Assembly (NCBI RefSeq): GCF_963259705.1
Contig: NC_081849.1
Location: forward strand, 55,152,093 to 55,216,092
DNA: 64,000 nt
Direction: 5' to 3'
Source of the DNA: Myotis daubentonii
Lineage: Eukaryota; Chordata; Mammalia; Chiroptera; Vespertilionidae
Below are positions 46,069 through 57,469 of this stretch, piece by piece. The notes below the pieces were generated by a model, which made no database searches, was not told the origin of the DNA, and saw nothing but the letters and a program-made list of their open reading frames with translations. The position numbers and the translations under genes were made by a program. The first letter of the stretch is position 1; each line of letters starts with the position of its first letter.

Positions 46069-46390
46069 TAATATGTATAATATGGAAAAATAAATTGTCA
46101 ACTAGTTATATGTGGTACTGATGCCCCCAAAATACATTATCACCTTAAAGCATCTGTCTTGATGCTAACATACATGTTAGCTTCACATACTTTATCATAT
46201 ATATGTATATACATCTGTATCTTATTATAAATATATGCATATGTATACACTTAAAGGAAAACTACCATATATACTGTCTTAGCCATGGAGAGAGCTTTGA
46301 TTTCATCACTTACACATTACGCATAAATTAAAAACAGGTTGTGGATTTATTTATCAGGTACCCAATCACATGGATAAGAATATGACATTT

Positions 46391-46608
46391 GCCCTGACCG
46401 GTTTGGCTCAGTGGATAGAGCGTCGGCCTGTGGACTGAAAGGTCCCGGGTTCGATTCTGGTCAAGGGCATGTACCTTGGTTGCGGGCGCATCCCCAGTGG
46501 GGAGTGTGCAGGAAGCAGCTGGTTGATGTTTCTCTCTCAGCAATGTTTCTGGCTCTCTATCCCTCTCCCATCTTCTCTGTAAAAAATCAATAAAATATAT
46601 TAAAAAAA
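46391..46608 (+). mobile_element. Young Ves SINE
   Basis: It starts GCCCTGACCGGTTTGGCTCA with a good A box (TGGCTCAGTGGATAGAGCG) and B box (GGTTCGATTCT), has CAAGGGCATGTACCTTGG, the CTCTCTCAGC stretch, and ends AAAAAATCAATAAAATATAT then poly-A. A perfect 15-bp duplication, AAGAATATGACATTT, lies at 46376-46390 and 46609-46623. Confidence 0.96.
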
Positions 46609-46623
46609 AAGAATATGACATTT

Positions 46624-47694
46624 GATGGTGGTAGTTCACTAATCCACTGAGGGCATCAGATCTATGCTAATTTTAATTTGAAATGGTATTTTAATCAATT
46701 ACCAATTAACTTATCAATACATTTTATTTTCTGTACTCCAAGGACACATCCCACATTTACTCTGTGGATCTGTACGTGCCGCAGCACAATATCGTATATC
46801 CCTGGGGAACAGGTGTTCCAGGTTTACACTACTTATTTTTAAAATAGTGAAACGTTGATTGATGTTTATGCCACTGTGCTGTTTATGCCTGGTTCTCGGG
46901 TCGGGTGTTCTTTCTCAGTCACAATGTGTCCTAATTAGTTTTCTTCTGGGAGGATGATAGGCTGCCCTCCAGAAGCAGTGCTCCCACTTCTGTGTAAGCC
47001 CAGGCATCAACATGAAGCCTCCCGCCCACACACACCCACACACAGGGTCTGAGAATAGCTAGGAAGTGAAGGTAAACAGGTGCACATCTGGTTACCGTGT
47101 GCTTTTTTTAAGAGTTGAACCAATTTGTTGAAGATTGATTCCATTTTCACTGTCAAATTGAAGGACATGTCCCAGAGGACTTGGCCCTGGATTCATATTA
47201 CCTGCCTGTACGTTGAAGGCCTTGTGGCACGTTGATTGTCTTTCCTTTCTTTCCAACTGTAGCCTTTTGTTGTATGTGTGCAGACTTGGGTGGGAGAGCT
47301 TCGGGGCATTGCTTAAGGAAATGGCCAAGTCCAATAGACAGTTTATGGGAGTTGGGTATCAGCCAAATCTCTGAAAACATTTAAAAATTATAAAAGAGCC
47401 AATTTTTTGTGTTTTCTTCTTGGCAGAATACAGCTCAGCTGAGTGAGAACAAAACGAGAACTAGGAGTAGGAGGAGCTGCTTCAGTGAGTGAATGTGTAC
47501 AGAATTAGCACAAAACAAGATCAAGTAGCATGTGAAGCCTTAGGCAGGATGTAATTCGCCTTCTCGAAGTAGTTTCTCTAATTCCAAAGCCTAGAACACA
47601 GGGAAGTTGTGTTGGGTGCACTGGGAGAGAAAGGGGTTGTGGTTACATTTAGTGGAGGGTCTTTCTGTTTTTGTTACGATGTATTATTTTTCAA
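46624..47694. other. Unique, less AT-rich DNA
   Basis: No repeat is recognised. At 46741 a pyrimidine-rich stretch and AG precede a frame of about 35 codons (DTSHIYSVDLYVPQHN...), a weak exon candidate. About 46850-47400 is also of mixed composition and repeat-free. Confidence 0.35.
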
Positions 47695-47984
47695 CTAGAG
47701 GCCTGGTGCACAAAAATTTGTGCACTGGTGGGGGCGGGGTGTCCCTCAGCCCAGCTTGCCCCCTATCACATACTGGGAGCCCTAGGGGATGTCCTACTAC
47801 CTGCTCCCTGCTCCCCTTGGGGAGTGGGCCTAAGCCACAGTCTGGCCTCCCTTTGTGGGAGTCAACCAGGCGCTTCAGGGGAAGGCCACAGCCCCATCAC
47901 TGCACTGTTGCAGCCACTGCCAGTCAGGGCAGCCACCAAGATGTTTTCATCAACATGGACTCCAGTCCCTTTACCATGAAAAAA

Positions 47985-48087
47985 TCCATCCTTCCATCCT
48001 TCCATCTTCCTTCCTTCCTTCCTTCCTTCCTTCCTTCCTTCCTTCCTTCCTTCCTTCCTTCCTTCCTTCCTTCCTTCCTTCCTTCTC
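47985..48087. repeat. (CCTT)n microsatellite
   Basis: About 20 CCTT units after two CATCCTTC-like starters. The polypurine strand is the minus strand. Confidence 0.95.
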
Positions 48088-48105
48088 CTCACCTGAGGAT
48101 ATGTT

Positions 48106-48323
48106 TCCATTGATTTTTAGAGAATGTGGAGGGGAAGGGAAAGACAGAGAGAAACATCAAAGTGAGAGGAACACTTTGATTGGTTGCCTCCTGCATGAGC
48201 CCTGACCTGGGCCCGGGCCAGGGAGGAACCTGCAACCTAGGTACATGCCCTTGGTCAGAATTGAACCCAGAATCTGTGTTGGGCAGGCCGAGGTATTACC
48301 CACTGAGCCAAACCAGCTAGGGC
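48106..48323 (-). mobile_element. Ves SINE nested in Helitron
   Basis: The minus-strand head is GCCCTAGCTGGTTTGGCTCA at 48323. Its tail side meets the (CCTT)n run. It separates the Helitron 3' end from the minisatellite. Confidence 0.88.
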
Positions 48324-48532
48324 AGGATATGACATTTCTTAACCCTCCAGCAGCAGACCTTCCTTTTTTTCTCCAGGAGTGTAGTAAAAAAACCCTAGAT
48401 CACCTATTTGGACTCTCATTACCCAAGTTACTAAGAATATTACCAGTGACCACAGGGAGCTTAGCCAATCAGCAGTCAGAAAAGGTGTTTCCTCTGTAGT
48501 TCACACCAATTGCCAGTATGGCCCCTGCCAGG

Positions 48533-49740
48533 CCTAAAGCCTCTGGAGAGTTATTAGCCCTGGGCCGGGTCACCCCCAGCTCCCCACCGCTGCCACCATC
48601 AACGATCCCTGGCTGGCTCCTCCCCGGCCCAAGCCTAAAGCCTCTGGTTGAGGTGTTAGGCCTGGGCCTGGGCCGGCGCCCCCGCACCCCTAGCTCCCTG
48701 CCGCTGATCGCTGGCTGGCTCCCCCCCGGCCCCGGCCTAAAGCCTCAGGCTGAGGCTTTAGACCTGGACCGGGGCACCCCCAGCTCCCCGCCACCAATCA
48801 CTGACTGGCTCCGACCTGGTTCCCTGCCAAAGTCGCCATGAGGATCCCTTGCTGGCTCCGTCACAGTCCAAGCCTAAAGCCTCTGGCTGAGGTGTTAGGC
48901 CTGGGCCGGGGACCCTCCCCCCATGCTCCCCACCTTTGCTGCCATCAACGATCGCTGGCTGGCTCCTCCCCGACCCAAGCCTAAAGCCTCTGGCTGAGGC
49001 GTTAGGCCTGGACCTGGGCACCCCCAGCTCCAAACCGCCACCTCTGCCATCAATGATTGCTGGCTGGCTCCGCCCCGGCCCTGGCCTAAAGCCTCTGGCC
49101 AAGGCTTTAGGCCTGGACTGGGGCACCCCCAGCTCCCTGCCCCCACCGATCGCTGGCTGGCTCCTCCCCGGTTCCCCACCAAAGCCGCCATCAATGATCG
49201 CTGGCTGGCTCCGCCCCAGTCCAAGCCTAAAGCCTCTGGCTGAGGCGTTAGGCCTGGGCCGGACCCCCCATGCTCCCCACCATCAATGATCTCTGGCTGG
49301 CTCCTCCCTGACCCAGGCCTAAGCCCTCAGGCTGAGGGTTTAGGCCTGGGCCGGGGCACCCCCAGCTCCCTGCAGCCGCCGCCATCAACAATCGCTAGCT
49401 GGCTCCTCCCCGGCCCAAGCCTAAAGCCTCTGGCCAAGGCTTTAGGCCTGGACTGGGGCACCTCCAGCAACCCGCCGCCACCGATTGCTGGCTGGCTCCG
49501 TCCCCGTTCCCCGCTGCAACTGCCATCAAAGATCCCTGGCTGGCTGGACCGGCCCAAGCCTAAAGCCTCTGGCGGAGGCTTTAGGCTTGGGCCCGAGCAC
49601 CCCCAGCTTCCTGCCGCTGCTGCCATCAAGCATAGCTGGCTGGCTCCGCCTGGTTCCCCTCCGCTGTCCCCATCAATGATTGCTGGATGGCTCAGCCCAG
49701 GCCCCAGCCTAGAGCCTCAGTCTGAGGCTTGGGGCTGACA
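48533..49740. repeat. Hairpin-bearing minisatellite with three-unit higher order
   Basis: Eleven units each contain CCTAAAGCCTC, a 5-base loop and an arm like GAGGCTTTAGG, then GCCTGGGCCGGGGCACCCCC and GATCGCTGGCTGGCTCC. Starts of the CCTAAAG box: 48533, 48634, 48736, 48873, 48980, 49085, 49226, 49318, 49420, 49559 and 49708. Spacings are near 100 bp or near 140 bp in the order short, short, long, three times, then one more long. The long form carries an extra GGTTCCC...GCCATCAA...GCTGGCTGGCTCC block. Confidence 0.9.
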
Positions 49741-49741
49741 T

Positions 49742-49782
49742 ATGCAAATTAGCCGCCATCTTGGCTGTCGACTAATTTGCAT
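49742..49782. promoter_or_regulatory. Inverted octamers around a YY1-like site
   Basis: ATGCAAAT (49742-49749), GCCGCCATCTTGG (from about 49752), and ATTTGCAT (49775-49782) lie within 41 bp near the Helitron 5' end. Function untested. Confidence 0.45.
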
Positions 49783-49855
49783 ATCTCGCTGATTATCCAA
49801 TGAAAAGGGTAGCGGTCGTACGCCAATTACCATGTTTCTGTTTTATTAGATAGGA

Positions 49856-52800
49856 TTGAAAACTTCAAAAGTCCTAATGGGGTATCTAATGACAATCACA
49901 CCTAGCACGACTTCACATTTTCTCCATGTCCAGACATTTAAAAGAAGAAAGGAGTTTATGCCATTTTCCTTATTTTTAGGAAAAAAATATGAACATGACA
50001 TGAAAAATCTTAAATAAGAAACTTATAAATCTTAGAATCCATGCAGTAAACATATTTCTGAGGATATGATAAGCTCAATACAGAGAACTTTAAAGGAACA
50101 TAAAATAAAGAGCTTTACATTAAATTTGAATATTCTGAATATAATTTGAATATTATTTTTACACATATTTTAGATAGTTCTAATGAAAAATAAAAAAGAA
50201 ATATAAGCATATCCTGTAACCATAATATAACAAATTATATTTATCTTATTATTTTCTCAGTGTATTTACTCGAGTCATAAATACTATATTTGTAAATAAT
50301 ATTTTAAAATTCTGGATTACATTTTCTGATATATATTACACAGAAATGCTCTATATAAATTAGGCAAAAAAAAAGTTATTGAATTAAAGCAGAACTTTGC
50401 TGTTATATGGTTAATGATATATTAACTATTTTAATAAAAATAATTTCTAATTTATTTTTTAATATGAAAAATTATTTGTATTGTGCAGAATTAAAAATAA
50501 GACATAATAAATTTCAGATATGAGAAAAAATAGCTGTTTAAAACATTTTCATTCTCTCTGGATTCTGTGATCTGAAAAATGCATTTGAGAGATTTAAAAA
50601 AACTCTTTCTTTTTTTGAGGGCACAAATAGTAACCTATGCTACCTTAAGTGACTTAAACTCAAGTTTCAGGACCAAATTGTTTCAAAGCAAAAATACCTT
50701 TACTCTTCTTACTGTACTCATTAGTAGATTTTGAACAAGTATTAAGTTCAAACTAGTGTTTTGCTTAAAAAAAAAAAGATGAAAAAGATAGTGGACTTGC
50801 TTTCTAAAGAGGAAGAGAATGTATAAACATTTCAAAAATTTAAAAGTTCCTATAGACATGTGACTTGTTCCTATTAATAATAGATCCATTAATTTGTTAT
50901 GATTGTGAAATTTCGTAGGGAACTAAATGTGCACAAATAAACACAATACAAAACTAATAAGTGAAAAGTGCTATGAGAGTTATAAAATGTCAAGGGAAAT
51001 TGGAGGAAATAATAAAATAAGCAAAAGCAAAATATTGGTGAGGGGAAAGAATGAAAATATGTAGGAACAAAACATTTGATAACGTCTAATATAAGCCAGA
51101 AAAAATATAGAGCATGTGACAAATAGTCTGAGATATAATAAAGAAACAAGATATCATAATAGGTATTTTGAGAGGAGAAATTTTCAAAGAAAATAGAAAA
51201 GTAACCATGTCAAACTTCAGATGGACTTGGGAGGACAATAGCAATAGATTCAGTTGTTCTTGTATTTGAGAATTAGAAGGGCATTATGACTTTAAGGAGA
51301 GTAAATTCAATAGTTGGTTAGGATATGTGAGACTGCAAAGCATTAAAGAATGAATACATTGTGACTAAATAAACATAGGGAAAGTAGACATCTTTTTAGA
51401 GAGGTTTCTGAATTGAAAAATAATAAAAAAAATAGCCTTGACATAATGATACACAATTAATAGATTTACAAATCAAATGTGTCAGCTCAAAACATTTTTT
51501 ATTTTCATCTGACAATGCTGAACAATTCGAATAAAGTGCATATTATTAGCAGCAATGGCATTGACTTCAACATAAGTTAAAAAAATAAAGCACATTTCCC
51601 AATTCACTTTACTGTAATCATTTTAAAATATGATTTTAAAAGGATTTTTATCTAAACACATGTATATTAACTCATACTACTTTGCATTAATTTGCATCAT
51701 ATTTGCACTTGGCAATTTCTTTTTTATTTCACAAATATTTTTAAACTAAAAATATTGTTTCTCAGAAAATGCTATGGATTGTTAGACAATGATAAAGTAT
51801 GGTATCCTTCTATTATGTCTGAAACAAGACATGTCAAGTATTGTGAGTTTAACCTTGCACAATGCACCATTTTTTTTCCATGCAGCACCAGAAACAACAC
51901 ATCACGAGTCATGCCTAGCACTCATTTAAATGAGACCTCGGAGTCACACTGCATGTTACAAATATCTGGGAGCTGTGTGATTAGTTAACATCTTGTGCAT
52001 AACCCTTAAAATTATAGCAAGTTCTCAGGAGATAATTAGCTTACTCTGTTTCTATAATAAAATGAACTATGTTTTAGCAATGACTCTTAGGAATAGTAGC
52101 AGGAAAATGCCTTCAAATCAGATAAATTGAAGAATCACAAAACATTAAAATGGAAGAAATATTTTTGTTAATAAATTATAAATTATGGCAAAAATGTTTT
52201 GTTAATAATTATAACACTTATTCACATATTTTAAATCCTTTAAAAAATATCATAATGAATATTTTCTTTTCCTGATACAGCTGGATTCTAAGGCAGTGGA
52301 GAAGCGAGCTGCTGAATATAAAGCAATTCATATTTGACTCCACTACAGTATCTTTTGCTTCAGGATGAGAAAGCTAAGAAATATATAAGAACTTAAATTC
52401 TTCTCTATGTAGAATTCTATGTAGAACAGAAACCTCCAAGCTGAATGGTGCTTTACTTTCACAAAAGAGTGTGATTCCAATTAGAATGAAGTAGTCATTT
52501 CCAGAGACAACGTGCTTCAGGTTCCACTCCATTGCTACATCTTGAGAGTGAGACAGATACAGTGTTGTCATAAGAATTGGAACAATACTGGAAAGGGGAA
52601 AGAAGATAGTTAGCTATTCACCTGGCATTCTTCTAACCAACATCTTATGTGGTTGCTTTGGAACTTGAACATCTCATGACACACAGCAAGAACAAGAGTA
52701 ATGCAAAAGGCAAACCAATAAACAAAAAAGTAAATGTCACATATCATACAGATATATATTAGAGGCATATGAGGCTTAGAGGAAACATTTGTGCAAATCT

Positions 52801-53140
52801 GCTTGAGTTTTGTGAGTCTAGAAAAATGTGTGACTTTTTCCCAATCACAGGGTAAATCCTTTAAAGAAAAGAGGAGGTTTGATAAAAAAAAAAATAAGTA
52901 TAAATTAAAGGCTCAGTACCATGCTTCCCAGTTCAGTTTCCTATTTTTAAGTAACGAGAATTCATCATAGCATCTTTTAGCATTAGAAGGTGAATAATAT
53001 TTACACTTAATGGCATAACACACTTAATAGTGTGAGATTTATTCACAACAAACAAGCCACTAGACAGCACTAACCTAAGGGCTCAAGTTAAATCAGAAAT
53101 CAAGATACCATATAGTCTAGTTGCAAAATTTTCACTCAGT
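49856..53140. other. Unique, very AT-rich DNA
   Basis: No gene is supported. At 52280 the context TTTTCTTTTCCTGATACAG looks like a splice acceptor followed by a short open frame. This is a weak exon candidate only. Confidence 0.4.
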
Positions 53141-53205
53141 CCTGGCTTATGTGGCTCAGTTTATTGGGCATTGTCCTATGCAGAGAATAGTTGCTGGTTC
53201 GATTT
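53141..53205 (+). mobile_element. Ves-like SINE, 5' fragment
   Basis: CCTGGCTTATGTGGCTCAGT, TTATTGGGCATTGTCCTATG and GCTGGTTCGATTTCC match the head of the subfamily seen at 30915. The 3' half and tail are missing. Confidence 0.75.
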
Positions 53206-54144
53206 CCAAATTTATGAGTGATGGAAGTAAAGCACAGAAATAAGAAAAATTATGACTTGAGTTGAAATTAACTCAAGAGTGTTTGTTACACTAAGTGATT
53301 GACTCACTTTTAGGTTGTTTCTAATAGTTTTAATGATATCAGCCACTAACTGGGCTACATTTAACAATATTTATACCCATTGTTTACAATGAAAGGACAA
53401 GCCTCTGTTAAGTCTTTAATGAATAAAAAATGCTACAAATTACACACATACGTATTGACAGAGACTTGGATTTAATTTGGTTTATGCCATTTACTGTCTT
53501 GTGAATGTCTCTTATTAAAATGATGGAGCTCAATAGTTTGTGCATAGCTCATTACTTTCATTCTGAGAAGAATAGTAGAATTCCCGAAATAAGTGTTTCA
53601 TTATATATGGACATTCAATGTGTCTAATATAAAACCTTATAATATTGCCTAAAAACTTACTTGATTATAAAAAAAATTTATTGATCGGTTAAACTGATTG
53701 ATCATATATTACCTTTCCCCAAACATGGTCCATGGTTTGATGTATCAGGCCTATGTATTGCCATTCTATGTTAAGGTGTAAGTTTGTTAAGATATGTCTG
53801 AAATGCTATAAAAATAGAAACAGTAATACATGAAAGAAAAAATGTACTCAATTATAATAGTTGGCCTCTTCCCTAGCATTTGAAGTTCAAGTCTGATATA
53901 CAACTCTATTAAAATATTTAGTTCATCATGTTTAGAGTGTATTGCTATACTGTCACCTCATTTATGATTTAATATGAAGATTTCTATGCATCAATACATA
54001 TTCATTGAATTGTACTGATATTTTTATCAATACATATTCTTATGAAACTAAAAATGTGGCAATGCAATTCATGTGTTTGACCTATGCCTTTGTTAAAAAA
54101 TGCATATTTGCTGATTTTTGTTTTGTTATGGCTAATCATATATA
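53206..54144. other. Unique AT-rich DNA
   Basis: No gene or repeat is recognised between the SINE head and the MITE. Confidence 0.5.
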
Positions 54145-54270
54145 CAGGGGAGAGCAAAACTAGGTTTACATTTGTTTGAATGGGAAATAATGCAATAATT
54201 AATAAATAATAGTAGAAGAATAAACTTCTTTGCATACTCACAATTGTAAACCTGCTTTTGCCCACCCCTG
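54145..54270. mobile_element. Tc1/mariner-type MITE
   Basis: The ends CAGGGGAGAGCAAAACTAGG and, inverted, CAGGGGTGGGCAAAAGCAGG continue into TTTACA on both sides, giving inverted repeats of about 26 bp with a few mismatches. TA flanks both ends (54143-54144 and 54271-54272), as in Tc1/mariner insertions. The 126-bp length leaves no room for a transposase. Confidence 0.85.
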
Positions 54271-54272
54271 TA

Positions 54273-56284
54273 TTTTTAAAACCAGACACAAAGTTCAGAC
54301 ACTTAGGAATTTATTCTCTTCTCAGACCTCATACTTTATAGAATAGCACCTTAAGCTCTTATTTTTTTATAATCTCCTTTTTTAAACATAATTTTAAAAT
54401 GATACTTATAATCAATATCTGTTTTTATTTTGTTTTCTTAAATTACATTTCATAGAAAACTGCATATAAAATTAGTGGGCTTCAGATTAAATAAATATCT
54501 TTAGAAGATGATGAAAAATGTGTAGACTTAGTCATAAAAATACACCAAACATCTATAAAGAAGTACTCCTGTTTCAATTTTGTCATTTCATCACAGACAG
54601 TTGAGTTCACAATGAATTAAAATGACAGACTCAAGTCAATCTTTTATTTAAAGCGAAGGCCTCATTCCTTGTATTGTTAGGTTCAATGACTAATAAGCAC
54701 TATGCCTCTACATCATATCTTACTTTTCTCTCATTTACTCTGTTCAACTTATATTTTATTATTAGGAATTTCAAGTAAAATTTTCACTAGACTTGAAAGT
54801 TCTTACATACGGCTATCCTATGGGGCAGAGTGCACAGTTTCCAGTACCTCTGCTTTGCTCAAAGCCTGTGCTGAAATATTTTTGTTTCATTTCAAGGTGA
54901 AGGGATTACTAGTGGGGTTCCCCAGACAGAAAATGAATGGTAAGGAAGATTGCTTTTCTCAAAAGGAGAATCGCAGATCTTCCCAGAGTCCAAGGAAAAG
55001 GGGTCAAGTTTCCAGGTCACATATGTAAATTATTCATTTTTCTCCTCTTAAACCTCCAACTTTTCCAATCATCAATTTTCCCCAATAAGTTATCAAATTT
55101 CAAGATAGCCTTTACTTCCCAAAGCTGCTCTTACACATTATTTGTAAACATTTCCATATACTTTGCATCACTGAGCCATTTTCACAACCCCCTGCCCCAC
55201 CCCCAGGACAAACGTATCATTTTTCCATCTCTAAGTGGCCGTAAGAAGAAACACAGATTGACAAAGTCTATTATAATCCGGAATAGCACCAGACAGAAGT
55301 AGAAAGAGGGACACCACCCCTTTTTGTTAAAACAGCAACAAATCAAATTCATTAAGAAAAATAATATAAAAAAGTACATGCTCATAAGTAATATATTCAT
55401 ATGCAAACATTATGCAAATGACTTACCAGTAAATAATGTCCAGTTCTATCACTGATCATTTTGTATTTCTTTCCTGTGATTCTGTCTGGGAAATGAATTT
55501 AAATTCATTATGTCTTTGAATATATTCCACCCTGTAATCATCTTCAATGAAGAAGGAGAAGAATTTGCCCTTTTGTCAGTTTTTGTCTTGACCATGCGAC
55601 ATTTCTTCACTAAAAGGCCTTTGTTGAAGAAAGGATTGGGTGACCTTATGTAATTAGAATCCCTTAGTACATGCCTAAAGCAAAGCAGAGCCTATATGGA
55701 GGAAATATCCATGTATGACATTCCTAGGGAAATGCATCAGCTTGTTTTCAAACACATCTCGATATATTTGTGGTGAAGCCCATTCAGAGAAGCACCATTG
55801 ACCCTTAGTTTCTAGAGCTACCAAACCAGTCTAATGGCTTTTCATCATTCATTCTTCAGCCTGAGCTGAGGAAGTTGTTTAACTTTTTTGTCTTTCGGCT
55901 TGGGGCATGCGTTAGATAGTCGTCTCCCTCCTCCATTTTTATTCTTAACATTTTAAAATAATGTTGTTTGGTGTATTAAGAAAATAGACTTTTGGAGGAA
56001 CTGGGAAACTTACCCAAATCTGTCAGCATAATTCTGAAGCATTGAGAAAAATATTATAGTCATACCTTGTGGTTTAGCATATGTAGCTAAAATATATGGG
56101 TAATTGCTTTTTAAATATTCATTAGAGTATGGGTTGTATATTTGTCTAGATTAATAGAAAAATTATGTATGTTAATCTTTTGTCTTTCCCATAATCAACT
56201 AAACTTCTATCAGTGATCTACTTACGTTAAATTATTGAAGAAAGCAGGCCCAGAGATTTATTCAGCATGTGAACATACCAATAA
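54273..56284. other. Unique AT-rich DNA
   Basis: Nothing is recognised. The open frames at 54702-55302 have no domain features and overlap each other. Confidence 0.5.
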
Positions 56285-56470
56285 CAACAATAAACACTTG
56301 GGATTTACTGAGCATTTTCTATATTCCAGATTGTGCTAAATGCTTTCTAAAACTACCCCTTTCATTTTATCTTAGCAATGGTTAAATTAATTAGGTTGTA
56401 TATTTACCCATTTCTCTGAAGAAAAAACAGTTACAGCTATAAAATAATTTTTTCAAGATCATATTGATAT
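56285..56470 (-). mobile_element. MIR fragment
   Basis: TTTACTGAGCATTTTCTATA, GTGCTAAATGCTTTC, TCATTTTATCTTAGCAATGG and the following block agree with MIR read on the minus strand. Decayed. Confidence 0.5.
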
Positions 56471-56825
56471 AGTCAGTGTAGTGATTAAATATTTTTTTTA
56501 GTGGGTGGGAACAAAATTTCTGATCAGTAGATTTTATGGACTAAAGTAAGAATAATTTAATACATATTCAAATTAAAGTATTGCACAAACACATTTACAC
56601 AACACAGTAGAAATGCCTGGATGTTTGGTACAAAACTTTAGAAAACATTGTAGTATTATATTTTAAAATTGAACATTCATCTGCAGTATGCAGCAAATCC
56701 ATTTATATTTATGTACCTTAGGGAAATTGCATTTGTGCATGAGAATATGATATAATGTTCATACCAGTACTTGTCAAAATAAAGAATTATTTAAAAAACC
56801 TCAAATTTCCACCAAAAATAATGAA

Positions 56826-57194
56826 AAAATGAACTGTGGTACATGTCCACAATGAAATTTTATACAGCAGTATAAATGAATAAACTCTATCTACATGTGA
56901 TCACAAAGAGTTTAGATCGATAATATTGGTAGAAGATAATCCAAGACTAATAAATTATGATACCATTTTAAATACTCCTTGATAGTTATATATCATTATG
57001 TATATTATACACTAAGTAAAGGGAATAATAAATAAGGTCAAAATAGTGGCTACCCTTAGCTGAAGGCAGGGTGATGGGATATGGGAAAACTGTATAGGGA
57101 GATGCATTCTTATCTATAACTATATAGCTTTTAGACAAATCTTAAATTCAGGGTGATTATTATATTTTTGTGATTCATAATATTGCACCTATCC
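56826..57194 (+). mobile_element. Old L1 fragment (end of ORF2 and 3' UTR)
   Basis: GAACTGTGGTACATGTCCAC, AATGAAATTTTATACAGCAG, TATAAATGAATAAACTC, ATGATACCATTTTAAATAC and AATAGTGGCTACCCTTAGC follow the L1 order on the plus strand. Confidence 0.75.
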
Positions 57195-57238
57195 TTTCTT
57201 TGATTTTTGTTTTATTGATTTTAGAGAGAAAAGAAAAG

Positions 57239-57288
<50 letters not shown>

Positions 57289-57412
57289 TCAAATTGTTGT
57301 TCTACTTATGCATTCATTGGTTGATCCTTGTATGTGCCCTGATCAAAGATCAAACCCCAAAACCTGGCATATGGGGACAGTGCTTTAATCAACCACGCTA
57401 TCCAGCCAGGGC
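57195..57412 (-). mobile_element. Ves SINE with (GA)n expansion
   Basis: The minus-strand head GCCCTGGCTGGATAGCGTGG is at 57412. The pyrimidine stretch (plus strand 57240-57283) is a pure GA run of about 22 units. It is inserted next to the L1 fragment. Confidence 0.87.
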
Positions 57413-57469
57413 TGCATTTATTCTTGTTATGAATCAACTATGATATTGTGGGAGGTGAGTATGAGCCAG

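Larger units (their letters stand above)
47695..49855 (-). mobile_element. Long Helitron (2.2 kb) with minisatellite and nested SINE
   Basis: The minus-strand 3' end is CTAGAGGCCTGGTGCAC at 47695 after A (47694), with the hairpin GTGCACAAAAATTTGTGCAC just inside. The 5' end TCCTATCTAATAAAACAG is at 49855 before T (49856). Between them lie a (CCTT)n run, a Ves SINE and a minisatellite of about 1.2 kb. I read it as one element because the outer ends match and the A/T flanks are correct, though a fusion of two Helitrons is possible. No Rep/helicase coding is seen. Confidence 0.75.

Noticed and set aside
46391..46470. tRNA gene
   Set aside because: A and B boxes are present, but they belong to the tRNA-derived head of a Ves SINE with a SINE body and target duplication.
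47607..48205. Frames with a long Leu-Pro-Ser-Phe repeat
   Set aside because: They read a (CCTT)n microsatellite together with Helitron and SINE sequence.
48518..49738. Many long Pro/Leu/Gly-rich open frames on both strands
   Set aside because: They are translations of the hairpin minisatellite in a Helitron. No start context, no domain, and every frame is open.
48533..49740. CRISPR-like array
   Set aside because: Regularly spaced boxes with inverted arms recall a CRISPR, but the units are over 90 bp, the spacers are themselves repeats, and this is mammalian nuclear DNA.
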